DNA of 64,000 bases. It comes from Bacteroidota bacterium. GTDB lineage: Bacteria; Bacteroidota; Bacteroidia; Bacteroidales; FEN-979. Under the pieces are notes generated by a model. That model made no database searches. It was not told the origin of the DNA and saw only the letters and a program-made list of their open reading frames with translations. This document shows positions 16,567 through 25,918 of the stretch, piece by piece; positions within the stretch are counted from its first letter, which is position 1, and each line of letters begins with the position of its first letter. The stretch is from assembly GCA_026391735.1 (NCBI GenBank), contig JAPLDL010000013.1, positions 62,001 to 126,000 of the forward strand, written 5' to 3'. The translations under genes were made by a program, and so were the position numbers.

Positions 16567-19500
16567 ATGAATGATCATAATTTAACCCGGATGATACCCA
16601 GGTACCTGAGGCTTATCTTCCTGTTATTTTGTCTGAATATTGCTACAACCAACCTGACCGCTCAGGACCAGGATGCCGACACTTCCGGTTCCAATGCCCT
16701 GATCGGGAAAGGAGTCAAACTCCATGACCAGGGTAAATACAGGGAGGCCCTGGATTGTTACAGCCAGGTGAGCAAGTGTGACCCGAATTACAAATGGGCA
16801 CTTTTTGAAAGTGCGCTAAGCCTCAATGAAAGCGACCGGCGGTCAGAAGCCTTGAAGAAAATCGATGAAGCGCTCAGCCTTCATTATGAAATACCCCAGA
16901 TTTACGCTCTTAAAGGTTCAATCCTTGACCAGGAAGGAAAGACCCGCGAAGGCGCTGCAATCATTGATTCGGCCCTTATGATCTGGCCCTACAACCAGAA
17001 CCTCCTGTTCAACCTGGCCGTTTGCCTTGTGAATATGACGGAGTATGAACAGGCTGAAAAGATCCTTTTAAAGAGCCTGCGGATTAATCCGTATCATGCC
17101 GGAAGCAACATGGCCCTTGCCAAAGTAAATCTGTTCATGGGAAGGAACGCACAGGCCTATCTTGCTTTCAATATGGCGATTCTGCTCAATCCGGGTATTT
17201 CAGCGATGAACCAGTTCGAAAAAGCGATTTTCGGGAAATATGATACCCTGATCCATTCATATAAATACTCTTACAGGAATAATCCTGATTCGGCAAAATG
17301 GAAGGAGCTGACTATGCTATTGCAATCGGGTTTCCCTTACCAGGAAAATTTTGAATATCCATACAAACCCGACTATAAGATTTTTCGTATGTCTCTTCTT
17401 GTGTTCCGGTCCCTTAAGTTTGATTCAAATGATACAAGCCTCTATAATCAGTTTTATGCGAGGTTCTTCGTTGAGATGATGGATGAGTTTGGTTTTGAAA
17501 TGTACCTGAATTACTGCCTGAAGAACCTCGAAAATGCCGGCGTTGATGAATGGCTGGCTAAGAACAAGGAAAAATATGAGAAGTTTGTGAAATGGGCCCA
17601 GACCAGCATCAATAGCCGGAAAAGTTATGGTTTTTCCTATATTGACGAGATAGCGGGAATTCCAGAATATCATTATAACAACAAGGGTTCTCTCGAGGCT
17701 ATCGGTTCTTTCCCTTCGCAGAGAGGGAGCAAGCAGGGAGAATGGATCACCCTTGACGGCAACGGTTGCGTGAAGGACAGGGGAAGTTATGTGAATGATA
17801 AAAAAACAGGTAACTGGACCATTTACTGGCCTGATGCAAAGGTTAAACAACGACTGAATTATACAAATGACAGCCTTGACGGTACATGTTCTACCTGGTA
17901 TCAAAACGGAGCAAAAAACGGACAATATTATTTCAAAGCAGGCAAACAGGAAGGCAGGGAGGAACATTTCAGGGCATCGGGTGAAATGAGCCGTTTTGTA
18001 ACCTATTCGAGGGATTCTGCTGAAGGCCCAGCTATGCTGATCAATTATGAAGAATGGTTTAAAAGAGAGTATACGAATAAAGCCGGCGAGGTTGATGGAA
18101 TGGTGACCGAGACCTGGCTGAACGGGGTGAAAAAATTTACAGGGAATTATAAAAACGGAATCCGCGAAGGGATTCACCGTTTCTGGTATTCTAACGATAC
18201 ACTTGAATCTGTTGAAAACTATGCCAACGACACCCTGAGAGGACCCTTCATCAGCTATTACAGGAATGGTAAGGTATGGAGGGAAGGCCGATATGATTCA
18301 CAAGGCCGGATGCAGGGGATCGTCAGGACCTTCTATCCGGGCGGAAAAATTGAAACTGTCGATTCAGCTTATACCGATGGTCTGCTTTGCGGTACCCGCA
18401 CAGAGTATTACAATTCGGGCATTGTGAAGGAGGTGCTAAAGTTTGATAAAGACCTGGCGGTGGGGATGAAAGCTTACGACAGCAGTGGAAATAGGATCTG
18501 GCAGGCTGAACCGGTGAACGGGACTTTCAGGTACAAAGGATTTTACCCCGACGGAAGGCTCATGACCGAAGGCGATTATGTCAATGGCAAACATAATGGG
18601 GAATGGATCTCATATACCCCCGCAGGTATCAAAATCAAATCGTCGAACTACATCAACGATGAACTAACGGGCGCTCAGCAAACCAACTATAAGACCGGTA
18701 AGCCTAAAGAGCGTTTCAATAGCGACAGCAGCAGGATCATTGGCAGGTATATTGAATATTTCTCCAGGGGAAACATTAAATCCAAAGGAGACTATAAATT
18801 CTCAGGAGCCTCAGGGGAATGGTTTTATTACTATCCCGACGACTCTGTTGAAACCAGAAGTTTTTTAATTGATGGCCACCCGGCAGGATGTACGATCAAC
18901 TACAGCATATCAAATAATCCCGAAACGGAGGTTTTTTATGAAGATGACGGGAGCGAGATCCGCACCCTGTTTTTTGACCGGCTGGGGAAGATGACATCCG
19001 ACTGGGACTATCATTATGGTGAATCAAAGTATGTTGAGCGGTATCCTGGAGGGGTACTGCACCGGGTTATACATACGCGTGACAACCTCAAAACCGGTAA
19101 CAGCGAATTATATTATCCTAACGGGAAGATGTGGCAGCAGGTTCCATACTGTTACGGGAAAGTGGAAGGGACAATAAAGACATGGGATCCGAAAGGAAAT
19201 CTGGTAAACGAAATGCCATTTGACATGGGAGAACGCAACGGACTTCGCAAAGATTACACTGACGGGAAACTGAATAGTGTTTCCATGATGGAAAACAACG
19301 ATCTGAACGGGACAGAAACAGATTATTACGAGAACGGGAAGATCAGCAGGGTGATTGAATGGGCCGATGATACCCGGGAGGGGAAATCTGATTATTTTGC
19401 ACCTGACGGAAGTTTTATGTATCGGATTATTTACTGGGCGGATGTCATCGCCGGATATACCTGCTGTGGCCCCGATGGCAAACTTCTTCCTGTTAAGCCT

Positions 19501-19893
19501 GTCACTTCGGAGACTACCGAAATAAGCACATCGTATGCCGACGGGAAGCCGTCAATGAAGGCAGGCCTGAAATCGGGATGCTATCACGGAAAGTTCACTT
19601 CCTGGTACCCGGGCGGAAATGTCATGAAGGAAGCAACTTATGTTGATGATGATGAAGAAGGGTTATTTAAAGTATGGTTTCAGGGAAACATCCTTAAAGA
19701 ATCCATAACCTATAAAAACGGATACAGGAACGGGAAATACAGTCTGTATTATCCCGGAGGAAGCCTTCGGCTTAAAGGTTCATATTACTATGATGAAGAA
19801 GACGGGGAATGGGAACTGTATAATGAAAACGGAAAGCATACGGCAACGTATATATACAATAGCGGTAAACTCTATGAGATCAGGACCTTTTAA
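16567..19893 (+). CDS. large exported TPR plus MORN-repeat (YwqK-like) protein
   Basis: 1108 residues. A basic N-terminus and hydrophobic stretch (about 14-32) look like a signal peptide ending LTAQD. Residues about 40-235 form TPR helices, for example LIGKGVKLHDQGKYREALDCYSQVSKCDPNYKWALFESALSL. From about residue 370 to the end there are more than 20 consecutive MORN_2/YwqK-type repeats of the form G-Y-NGK--G-W--YY-NGK. These proteins are often named YwqK antitoxins, but the fold is a generic beta-repeat, and no toxin partner is visible. The position ahead of two DUF3857 genes and the signal peptide suggest an envelope scaffold. Its end overlaps the next gene by 20 bases. Confidence 0.85.
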   Translation: MNDHNLTRMIPRYLRLIFLLFCLNIATTNLTAQDQDADTSGSNALIGKGVKLHDQGKYREALDCYSQVSKCDPNYKWALFESALSLNESDRRSEALKKIDEALSLHYEIPQIYALKGSILDQEGKTREGAAIIDSALMIWPYNQNLLFNLAVCLVNMTEYEQAEKILLKSLRINPYHAGSNMALAKVNLFMGRNAQAYLAFNMAILLNPGISAMNQFEKAIFGKYDTLIHSYKYSYRNNPDSAKWKELTMLLQSGFPYQENFEYPYKPDYKIFRMSLLVFRSLKFDSNDTSLYNQFYARFFVEMMDEFGFEMYLNYCLKNLENAGVDEWLAKNKEKYEKFVKWAQTSINSRKSYGFSYIDEIAGIPEYHYNNKGSLEAIGSFPSQRGSKQGEWITLDGNGCVKDRGSYVNDKKTGNWTIYWPDAKVKQRLNYTNDSLDGTCSTWYQNGAKNGQYYFKAGKQEGREEHFRASGEMSRFVTYSRDSAEGPAMLINYEEWFKREYTNKAGEVDGMVTETWLNGVKKFTGNYKNGIREGIHRFWYSNDTLESVENYANDTLRGPFISYYRNGKVWREGRYDSQGRMQGIVRTFYPGGKIETVDSAYTDGLLCGTRTEYYNSGIVKEVLKFDKDLAVGMKAYDSSGNRIWQAEPVNGTFRYKGFYPDGRLMTEGDYVNGKHNGEWISYTPAGIKIKSSNYINDELTGAQQTNYKTGKPKERFNSDSSRIIGRYIEYFSRGNIKSKGDYKFSGASGEWFYYYPDDSVETRSFLIDGHPAGCTINYSISNNPETEVFYEDDGSEIRTLFFDRLGKMTSDWDYHYGESKYVERYPGGVLHRVIHTRDNLKTGNSELYYPNGKMWQQVPYCYGKVEGTIKTWDPKGNLVNEMPFDMGERNGLRKDYTDGKLNSVSMMENNDLNGTETDYYENGKISRVIEWADDTREGKSDYFAPDGSFMYRIIYWADVIAGYTCCGPDGKLLPVKPVTSETTEISTSYADGKPSMKAGLKSGCYHGKFTSWYPGGNVMKEATYVDDDEEGLFKVWFQGNILKESITYKNGYRNGKYSLYYPGGSLRLKGSYYYDEEDGEWELYNENGKHTATYIYNSGKLYEIRTF

Positions 19894-21820
19894 AATCTTC
19901 ATAGTTTTTCAGTGGATCTTATTCTCCCTATGTCCCGGCCAGCTGAGATCACAAGCTTCTGCCGAACTGTTGCGGTTTCAGCAGAAATACCCCGGGAACT
20001 CAATGGTTTATGAGTTGGAGCAGCAGGAAATGACGGTTGAAATGAAAAAAGGCAAACCGTTGATCAGGATGAAAGAGTATTCTTCCCGTATCGTTCTCCA
20101 GGATAATGCAACAATATTGAGCGACTACAAATATTATTTCAACAAGACCCATCAGCTGAAAGATATTCATGCATACAGCCTTGTCCCCGAAGGTGACAGG
20201 TACAATAAAGTTCCTGTGAAGGATTTCGTGAGGACATCTGAAATTGACGACGGGATCTTTTATGACGATGAATACGCCTATAATTTCAATTTCAAATCAG
20301 TCGGGAAAGGGACCAAACTGGTTGTTGAGTCTGAAACGGAGCTACCTGAACTTTTTATTCCTGTCACATTCACTTTTAAGCGTCATGCTCCAGTCGAAAA
20401 GGCCAGGCTCAGCTTAAGTTACCCGGGCAATGTTAAAATACGTTACAGGTTGTTTGGTGACTCTGATACCTCTCTCATAAAATGCACATCCATCCGGCAG
20501 GGGAATAAAACCATTATTACCTGGGAAGCAGATGAGATCAAGGGTTTCGAAACCGATAATGTGGCCCCCGACAGCCGGTATTTTATTCCTCATATCATTA
20601 TCCAGGTGGCTGCTTACGAAGCTGAAGGACAGATAGTCCCGGTGATAGGGACCGTAGGCGATCTTTACACCTACTGTTATAAAAACCTGAAGGATACCAT
20701 CCAGGCGGTCGGCAGCAAGGTTAAAAAGCTGAGTGATTCACTTTCGGAAGGCAAAGAAAGGGATGAAGATAAAGTCAATGCAATTTACCAATGGGTTCAG
20801 CGGCAGATCCGGTATGTTGCCATCGAAGATGGTGAAAACGGGGTTGTCCCGTGTAACGCAGAACTGGTCCTCCAAAGGATGTACGGTGACTGTAAAGGGA
20901 AGACCAGCCTGCTTGTCGGGCTGCTCCGTTCCCAAAACCTTAAAGTAAGTTATGCCTGGGTAGGGACTCGGTCCATCCCATACTCGTTTTCGGAATTTCC
21001 TCAGAGAGGTTGCAGCAACCATATGGTGGCAGTTTGGTGGAATGAAAAGGGGGAACCTGTGATCCTTGACGGAACGACTCAGTTTCATCGGATGTACGAA
21101 ATACCAGCTGCAATACAGGGCAAGGAATGCATGATCGAGAAAGGAGTAAACGATTACATGATCTATTCCATCCCTGTTGCCCCGCCATCGGCCAATACAT
21201 GCATAGATTCCATGTATATCAGTTTTTCCGGAAAAACCCTGGTTGGAACCGGAACTGAAAGCTATACCGGGGATAGAAGGGCTGAAATGCTTTACTTGTT
21301 CAGCAGATCCGACACTTCGCATTACAGTGAGATCCTGAGTTCAAAATTACCAAAAGCAAGCAATAAGTTCATTGTCAACTCGGTGAGTATCCAGGATCCT
21401 TCCGGTGCGAGTAAATCTTTTATCGTGAACTTTTCTTTCACCGTGCCGGATTATCTTACCCAGGACAAGGACCGGATTTATGTGAACCTAAACCTTGACC
21501 GGTTCCCGGGAAACCTCTCGATTGATGATGACCGCACAATGCCTGTTGAAGCGGAACAACCGTTCGACAATATCTTCAGATGTACGCTCAAAATCCCTGA
21601 ATCCTACATCCTCGAAAAGATCCCCGATTCATCTGAATTTAACGAGCCTGAATTCGGATTCTCACAGCATTACAGCCTTAAAAATGGTTCGCTCACTCTT
21701 ACAACAAGGGTTTATTTTGCCTTCCAGGTGATCAACGGTGAAAAAATGAAAAGTTTTTCGCGTATGCTTTCAGCCTTGCACCGGGCTTACTCCAAATCCA
21801 TTGTACTGATCAAAAAGTGA
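19874..21820 (+). CDS. DUF3857/transglutaminase-like periplasmic protein with intact catalytic triad
   Basis: About 648 residues from the ATG at 19874, chosen because a signal peptide (ending CPGQLRSQA) follows it. An earlier ATG at 19790 lies deep inside the MORN gene. The N-terminal DUF3857 beta domain (about 60-250) precedes a transglutaminase-like core. Catalytic Cys is in MYGDCKGKTSLLVGLLRS, His in CSNHMVAVWW and Asp in VILDGTTQF. A C-terminal DUF3858-like beta region ends the protein. The fold is that of Cys proteases/transglutaminases acting on peptides. It lies 4 bases before a paralogue without the triad, so the two products may act together. Confidence 0.87.
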   Translation: MRSGPFKIFIVFQWILFSLCPGQLRSQASAELLRFQQKYPGNSMVYELEQQEMTVEMKKGKPLIRMKEYSSRIVLQDNATILSDYKYYFNKTHQLKDIHAYSLVPEGDRYNKVPVKDFVRTSEIDDGIFYDDEYAYNFNFKSVGKGTKLVVESETELPELFIPVTFTFKRHAPVEKARLSLSYPGNVKIRYRLFGDSDTSLIKCTSIRQGNKTIITWEADEIKGFETDNVAPDSRYFIPHIIIQVAAYEAEGQIVPVIGTVGDLYTYCYKNLKDTIQAVGSKVKKLSDSLSEGKERDEDKVNAIYQWVQRQIRYVAIEDGENGVVPCNAELVLQRMYGDCKGKTSLLVGLLRSQNLKVSYAWVGTRSIPYSFSEFPQRGCSNHMVAVWWNEKGEPVILDGTTQFHRMYEIPAAIQGKECMIEKGVNDYMIYSIPVAPPSANTCIDSMYISFSGKTLVGTGTESYTGDRRAEMLYLFSRSDTSHYSEILSSKLPKASNKFIVNSVSIQDPSGASKSFIVNFSFTVPDYLTQDKDRIYVNLNLDRFPGNLSIDDDRTMPVEAEQPFDNIFRCTLKIPESYILEKIPDSSEFNEPEFGFSQHYSLKNGSLTLTTRVYFAFQVINGEKMKSFSRMLSALHRAYSKSIVLIKK

Positions 21821-21824
21821 TACT

Positions 21825-23780
21825 ATGATTAAAAAATTCTGTTTTGCTATCCTTATCCTGTTACCTGCCAGCCTATTTTCCCAAACCAGGTATGAGACTT
21901 ACACCTGGAATACTTTTCCCGCTGAAACAAATAATGATACGGTTAAAAGCACTAACGGATCGGTGATCCTGCTGGAAAGGGATATCAAAGAAGTTTACCT
22001 GAACAAAGAGAACCTCTTCGAGGAGATACTTGTGCGCCATCGAAAAATCCGTGTTGATACGTATTCGGCTATCAACCAGAATAATAAGATTTTCATTCCC
22101 ACCAGCGATGCCATCGATATGATCGCGATAAGGGCCAGGTTCATCTCCCCTACCGGGAAAATCACAGAACTTCCCAAAGAGAGTATCAGGCAGGTCGAAA
22201 ACCTGGAAAACAAAGGTAATTACCAAAGCTTTGTAATAGAAGGGGCTGAGGTGGGCGGACAAATTGAATATTATTTCGTTCTCAGGAAGAAGTTCAACCC
22301 ATATGGTACAATAGTAAAACAGGATAACCAGACCCGGACTAACGTAGATCTCATATTCACCTATCCTTCCAAACTTGAATTTATCATTAAGAGTTACAAC
22401 GGATTCCCCCGGTTTACAAAGGTGACCGATTCGACAGGGTTTACTGAACAACGAGCCAGGGCAAGCTATATTCCTGCCCTGGAACAGGAAAAGTATGCTT
22501 TTTATGAGGCTTCGCTGCAGAAGTGCGAATATACTCTGGCTTACAATTATTATAACTCACTGGTTAGAGCATATTCCTGGAGTAAAGCTGCGGCAAGATT
22601 TTACGAACTTTTTTACGATATAAGCAAAAAGGAATCCAATGCAGCGAAAGACTGGCTGCAAAGCATGAACCCTGACCTGAAAAATACAGAAACGGCGATC
22701 AGGGAAATCGAAAACCACCTGAAATCGGAAGTAGCCATTGTGGAATCATCTGATAAGGAAATGACCCTCGACTTGATTTTTAAAGCAAAGCAGGCCCGTA
22801 AACTCGATCTTGTTCGGTTGTTCGTCGCCCTTTACAGGGAAGCCGGAATTGATTTTTATCTTGTGGCGACCACCGACAGGGAGAAACACCCGTTCGACCC
22901 CGATTTCAACGGATGGAATTTCATGGATCAATTTGCCTTGTTTTTCCCTGGAAGCGGAAATTATATAATTCCAGATGATGAGACACAGCGATATGGGTTG
23001 ATCCCTTCGGAATACCAGGAAAATTACGGCATGTTCTTTAAGCCGGTATCATTCCAGGAGAAAATGAACACTCTTGGTTACGAGATCAGGTTTATTCCCC
23101 TCAAAATCACAAGTGAAGTAACGGATTCACTCATGGTAAGCATTGAGGTGGATCCGTTAAAACTTAGTCTCAAAGCCAATACTCACCGGATTTTTTCGAA
23201 GGATGTGGCAGTGAATTTCCAGGCCTGGTGGCATCTTTGGGATGACAGCAGAAAAAAAGAGATCATAAAGAACGTATTCGATATGGGGGATCCGAACATC
23301 CGTATAATAAGTTATAATCTGCAGCATAATAGTCCGGCAGATATAGGAGTTTTCCCGCTTACATGGAATGTTTTGGCTGTTTCAGATGCATTGATGGAAT
23401 CGGCAGGAGAAGATATTCTTGTGAAGATCGGGGAAAGTATAGGTGCGCAATCGGAACTTTACCAGGCATCAAAGAGGAAGCTCCCCGTGGCTATCAGTGA
23501 CCTGCATAGTTATTACCGCCGGATAGAGCTTCAGATCCCGGCCGGTTATCATACCGGCGACATCAGTTCACTCAACATGAACGTAAGTATGATGAACAAT
23601 GGAAAGATCAGTTGTTTCTTCAGATCCGAAGCAGTAATGCAAGGGAATATGCTCATTATCACATCCGAAGAAAAATATACTGAGACCTATTATCCGAAAG
23701 AAAAATTTGAGGAGTTCCGTAGTGTGATCAACGCAGCTGCCGACTTTAATAAAAGGACCGTTCTGCTCAAGAAGAATTAA
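21825..23780 (+). CDS. DUF3857 protein with degenerate transglutaminase core
   Basis: 651 residues with a signal peptide (1-20, ending ASLFSQT). It shares the order of its upstream neighbour: a DUF3857 domain (about 35-245), a transglutaminase-fold region and a beta-rich tail. Where the neighbour has GDCKGKTSLLVGLLR, this protein reads KQARKLDLVRLFVALYREAG, so the nucleophilic Cys is lost. The His position (neighbour NHMVAV) reads NFMDQF; only an Asp-containing IIPDD stretch remains. I infer a non-catalytic pseudoenzyme, perhaps substrate-binding or regulatory. The spacing (4 bases) and shared architecture indicate an old tandem duplication in one operon. Confidence 0.82.
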   Translation: MIKKFCFAILILLPASLFSQTRYETYTWNTFPAETNNDTVKSTNGSVILLERDIKEVYLNKENLFEEILVRHRKIRVDTYSAINQNNKIFIPTSDAIDMIAIRARFISPTGKITELPKESIRQVENLENKGNYQSFVIEGAEVGGQIEYYFVLRKKFNPYGTIVKQDNQTRTNVDLIFTYPSKLEFIIKSYNGFPRFTKVTDSTGFTEQRARASYIPALEQEKYAFYEASLQKCEYTLAYNYYNSLVRAYSWSKAAARFYELFYDISKKESNAAKDWLQSMNPDLKNTETAIREIENHLKSEVAIVESSDKEMTLDLIFKAKQARKLDLVRLFVALYREAGIDFYLVATTDREKHPFDPDFNGWNFMDQFALFFPGSGNYIIPDDETQRYGLIPSEYQENYGMFFKPVSFQEKMNTLGYEIRFIPLKITSEVTDSLMVSIEVDPLKLSLKANTHRIFSKDVAVNFQAWWHLWDDSRKKEIIKNVFDMGDPNIRIISYNLQHNSPADIGVFPLTWNVLAVSDALMESAGEDILVKIGESIGAQSELYQASKRKLPVAISDLHSYYRRIELQIPAGYHTGDISSLNMNVSMMNNGKISCFFRSEAVMQGNMLIITSEEKYTETYYPKEKFEEFRSVINAAADFNKRTVLLKKN

Positions 23781-23853
23781 TAAAATGTCTTGAATACCGC
23801 TCTTGAAACTGTGTAATTCTAATAATTAATTACTTTTACAAAAAATCCCTCCA

Positions 23854-25893
23854 ATGAAAAAACAACATGTATTTCTGTTGATTACACTCCCGGTGATGGC
23901 GATGTTCCTCACTGTTTCATGTAACAGCAATAAAACAAAGAAATCCGAAATCAAAGTTCCGGCATTTGATATTGCCTCCCTTGATTCGAGCCAGAAACCC
24001 TGTATTGATTTTGATGGATTTGCCAACGGCAACTGGAAAAAACATAATCCTATTCCTTCCACTGAAAGTTCCTGGGGGTCATTTGATATCCTGGACAAAG
24101 AGAACAGGGAAGTGAAGATCAAAGGGATTATCAATGAATTGCTTACACAGGAAAACCCTGTAAAAGGCAGCGAAGCTCAGCTCATTACAGGATATTACCG
24201 CTCTTATCTTGACACTGCAACCATTACCAGGCGCGGGATCAACCCTATTATCCCTATCGCTGATAAGATCATGGCTGCAAAAAGCACGTCCGATCTTGTT
24301 GCAATTGAAGGAGAACTGGCAAAAATGAATATTGCAGGCCCATTTGAAGTGTATGTTAATGCCGATGACCGGAACAGTAAAATGAATGCCATTTTCATGG
24401 GCCAGGGCGGATTGTCGATGGGCGACCGTAATTATTACGAGAATAAGGACTCTTCCATGGTAAAGATCAGGGCTGAATTTGTAAAACTCGTTGATAATTT
24501 ATTCTCGATGGCGGGATGGAAGGTCTCCTCTGCAGGTAAGACCGTGCTGGATTTTGAAACGAAAATGGCGCTTATCCAGCTTAAAAATTTTGAGATGCGC
24601 GACCCTGTTAAAATCTATAACAAGATCCCATTTGCAGAACTGCAGAAGCTGGCTCCTGCCATAAACTGGTCCAATTATTATAAAAACTTTGGCCTTCAGG
24701 CCGACACAGTGATTGTTCAGGACAAAAACTATTTGAAGAACCTGGGATTGCTGTTCGAATCAACCCCGGTCGATGTGCTTAAAACCTATTTCCGCTGGCA
24801 GGTTCTTTTGACCTTTTCCAATCTACTGCCTTCACAATTCAATAAAGAATCATTTCATTTTTTCAGTACGGTCATGTTTGGCGTAAAAACCCAGCGTCCC
24901 CGCGAAGAAAGAGCTGTGATGAGCGTGAACCGAAGACTTGGCATGCCTTTGGGTAAACTGTATGTGGCCAAATTTTTCCCTGAATCTTCTAAGAAAAAAG
25001 TTTCGGAAATGATAGAAAATGTGCGTTCGGTATATGGCGAACGTATTGATAAACTTACCTGGATGAGCTCCTCAACCAAAGAAAAAGCAAAGAAAAAGCT
25101 GGCAGCCTTTACCTGGAAGATAGGATACCCCGATACATGGAAAGATTATTCAAGTATCGATATCCAGCCCGACAAACTCATTGAGAACAGTATCAATATC
25201 GCTCTTTGGGAACACAATGACATGATAAAAAAAGCAGGAAAACCTGTTGATAAAAAGGAATGGGATATGTCGCCTCAAACGATCAATGCATACAATAACC
25301 CTACCAATAACGAAATTGTATTTCCGGCAGCCATACTCCAGCCTCCGTTTTTCAATCCGGATGCCGATGATGCCATCAACTACGGAGCTATCATTGCTGT
25401 GATAGGGCATGAGATGACTCACGGGTTCGATGACCAGGGTGCGCAGTATGATGGGAACGGGAACCTGAGTAACTGGTGGACACCCCAGGATTCCAAAAAT
25501 TTTGTCGCTCTGGGTAAGAAGCTGGAAGATTATTTCAATGCAATGGAAGTTACCAAAGGTTTCAGAATCAATGGCAAACTAACTCTGGGCGAAAACATTG
25601 CTGATCTGGGCGGATTAACACTAGGTTATTATGCCCTTGAAAAATCCCTTACAGGGAAACAGAAACCCGGAAAGATCGACGGGTTTACATACCAGCAGCG
25701 CTTTTTCCTGGGATGGGCCCAGGTTTGGCGTGAAAACATGACCAACGAGAGCCTCATCAACCAGGTACAAACCAATGAGCACTCTCCGGCACGCTGGAGG
25801 ATCAACGCAACACTTCCATTGATGAAAGAATTTAATGATGCTTTCGGATGTAAGAGTGCCAGCGCTGATTCATTACAGATTGTGATCTGGTAA
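23854..25893 (+). CDS. pepO: M13 family zinc endopeptidase (PepO/neprilysin-like) lipoprotein
   Basis: 679 residues with a lipoprotein signal (lipobox TVSC, Cys23). It has the full M13 layout: an N-terminal helical domain with PCIDFDGFANGNWKKHNPIP, then the catalytic domain. HEMTH (519-523) lies within VIGHEMTHGFDDQGAQYDGNGNL, the third ligand Glu580 in GENIADLGG, and the C-terminal substrate-binding block NEHSPARWRIN. The size is standard. It probably degrades small peptides on the cell surface or in the periplasm. A weak -7-like TACTTTTA lies just upstream near 23830. The gene runs convergently into the B12-binding gene with only 25 bases between stops. Confidence 0.92.
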   Translation: MKKQHVFLLITLPVMAMFLTVSCNSNKTKKSEIKVPAFDIASLDSSQKPCIDFDGFANGNWKKHNPIPSTESSWGSFDILDKENREVKIKGIINELLTQENPVKGSEAQLITGYYRSYLDTATITRRGINPIIPIADKIMAAKSTSDLVAIEGELAKMNIAGPFEVYVNADDRNSKMNAIFMGQGGLSMGDRNYYENKDSSMVKIRAEFVKLVDNLFSMAGWKVSSAGKTVLDFETKMALIQLKNFEMRDPVKIYNKIPFAELQKLAPAINWSNYYKNFGLQADTVIVQDKNYLKNLGLLFESTPVDVLKTYFRWQVLLTFSNLLPSQFNKESFHFFSTVMFGVKTQRPREERAVMSVNRRLGMPLGKLYVAKFFPESSKKKVSEMIENVRSVYGERIDKLTWMSSSTKEKAKKKLAAFTWKIGYPDTWKDYSSIDIQPDKLIENSINIALWEHNDMIKKAGKPVDKKEWDMSPQTINAYNNPTNNEIVFPAAILQPPFFNPDADDAINYGAIIAVIGHEMTHGFDDQGAQYDGNGNLSNWWTPQDSKNFVALGKKLEDYFNAMEVTKGFRINGKLTLGENIADLGGLTLGYYALEKSLTGKQKPGKIDGFTYQQRFFLGWAQVWRENMTNESLINQVQTNEHSPARWRINATLPLMKEFNDAFGCKSASADSLQIVIW

Positions 25894-25918
25894 TACAGAT
25901 TACCGATTTTCACTGTCC

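Noticed and set aside
17425-18177. 250-codon minus-strand frame inside the TPR-MORN gene
   Set aside because: No signal, family or promoter. The plus-strand product has clear TPR and MORN repeats in the same bases.
16567-19893. YwqK toxin-antitoxin assignment for MORN proteins
   Set aside because: The label comes from automatic naming; both proteins here are exported and no toxin gene is adjacent.
20738-22451. Two minus-strand frames of about 190 codons under the DUF3857 genes
   Set aside because: Cysteine- and proline-rich random-looking products with no start context; the sense genes have family domains.
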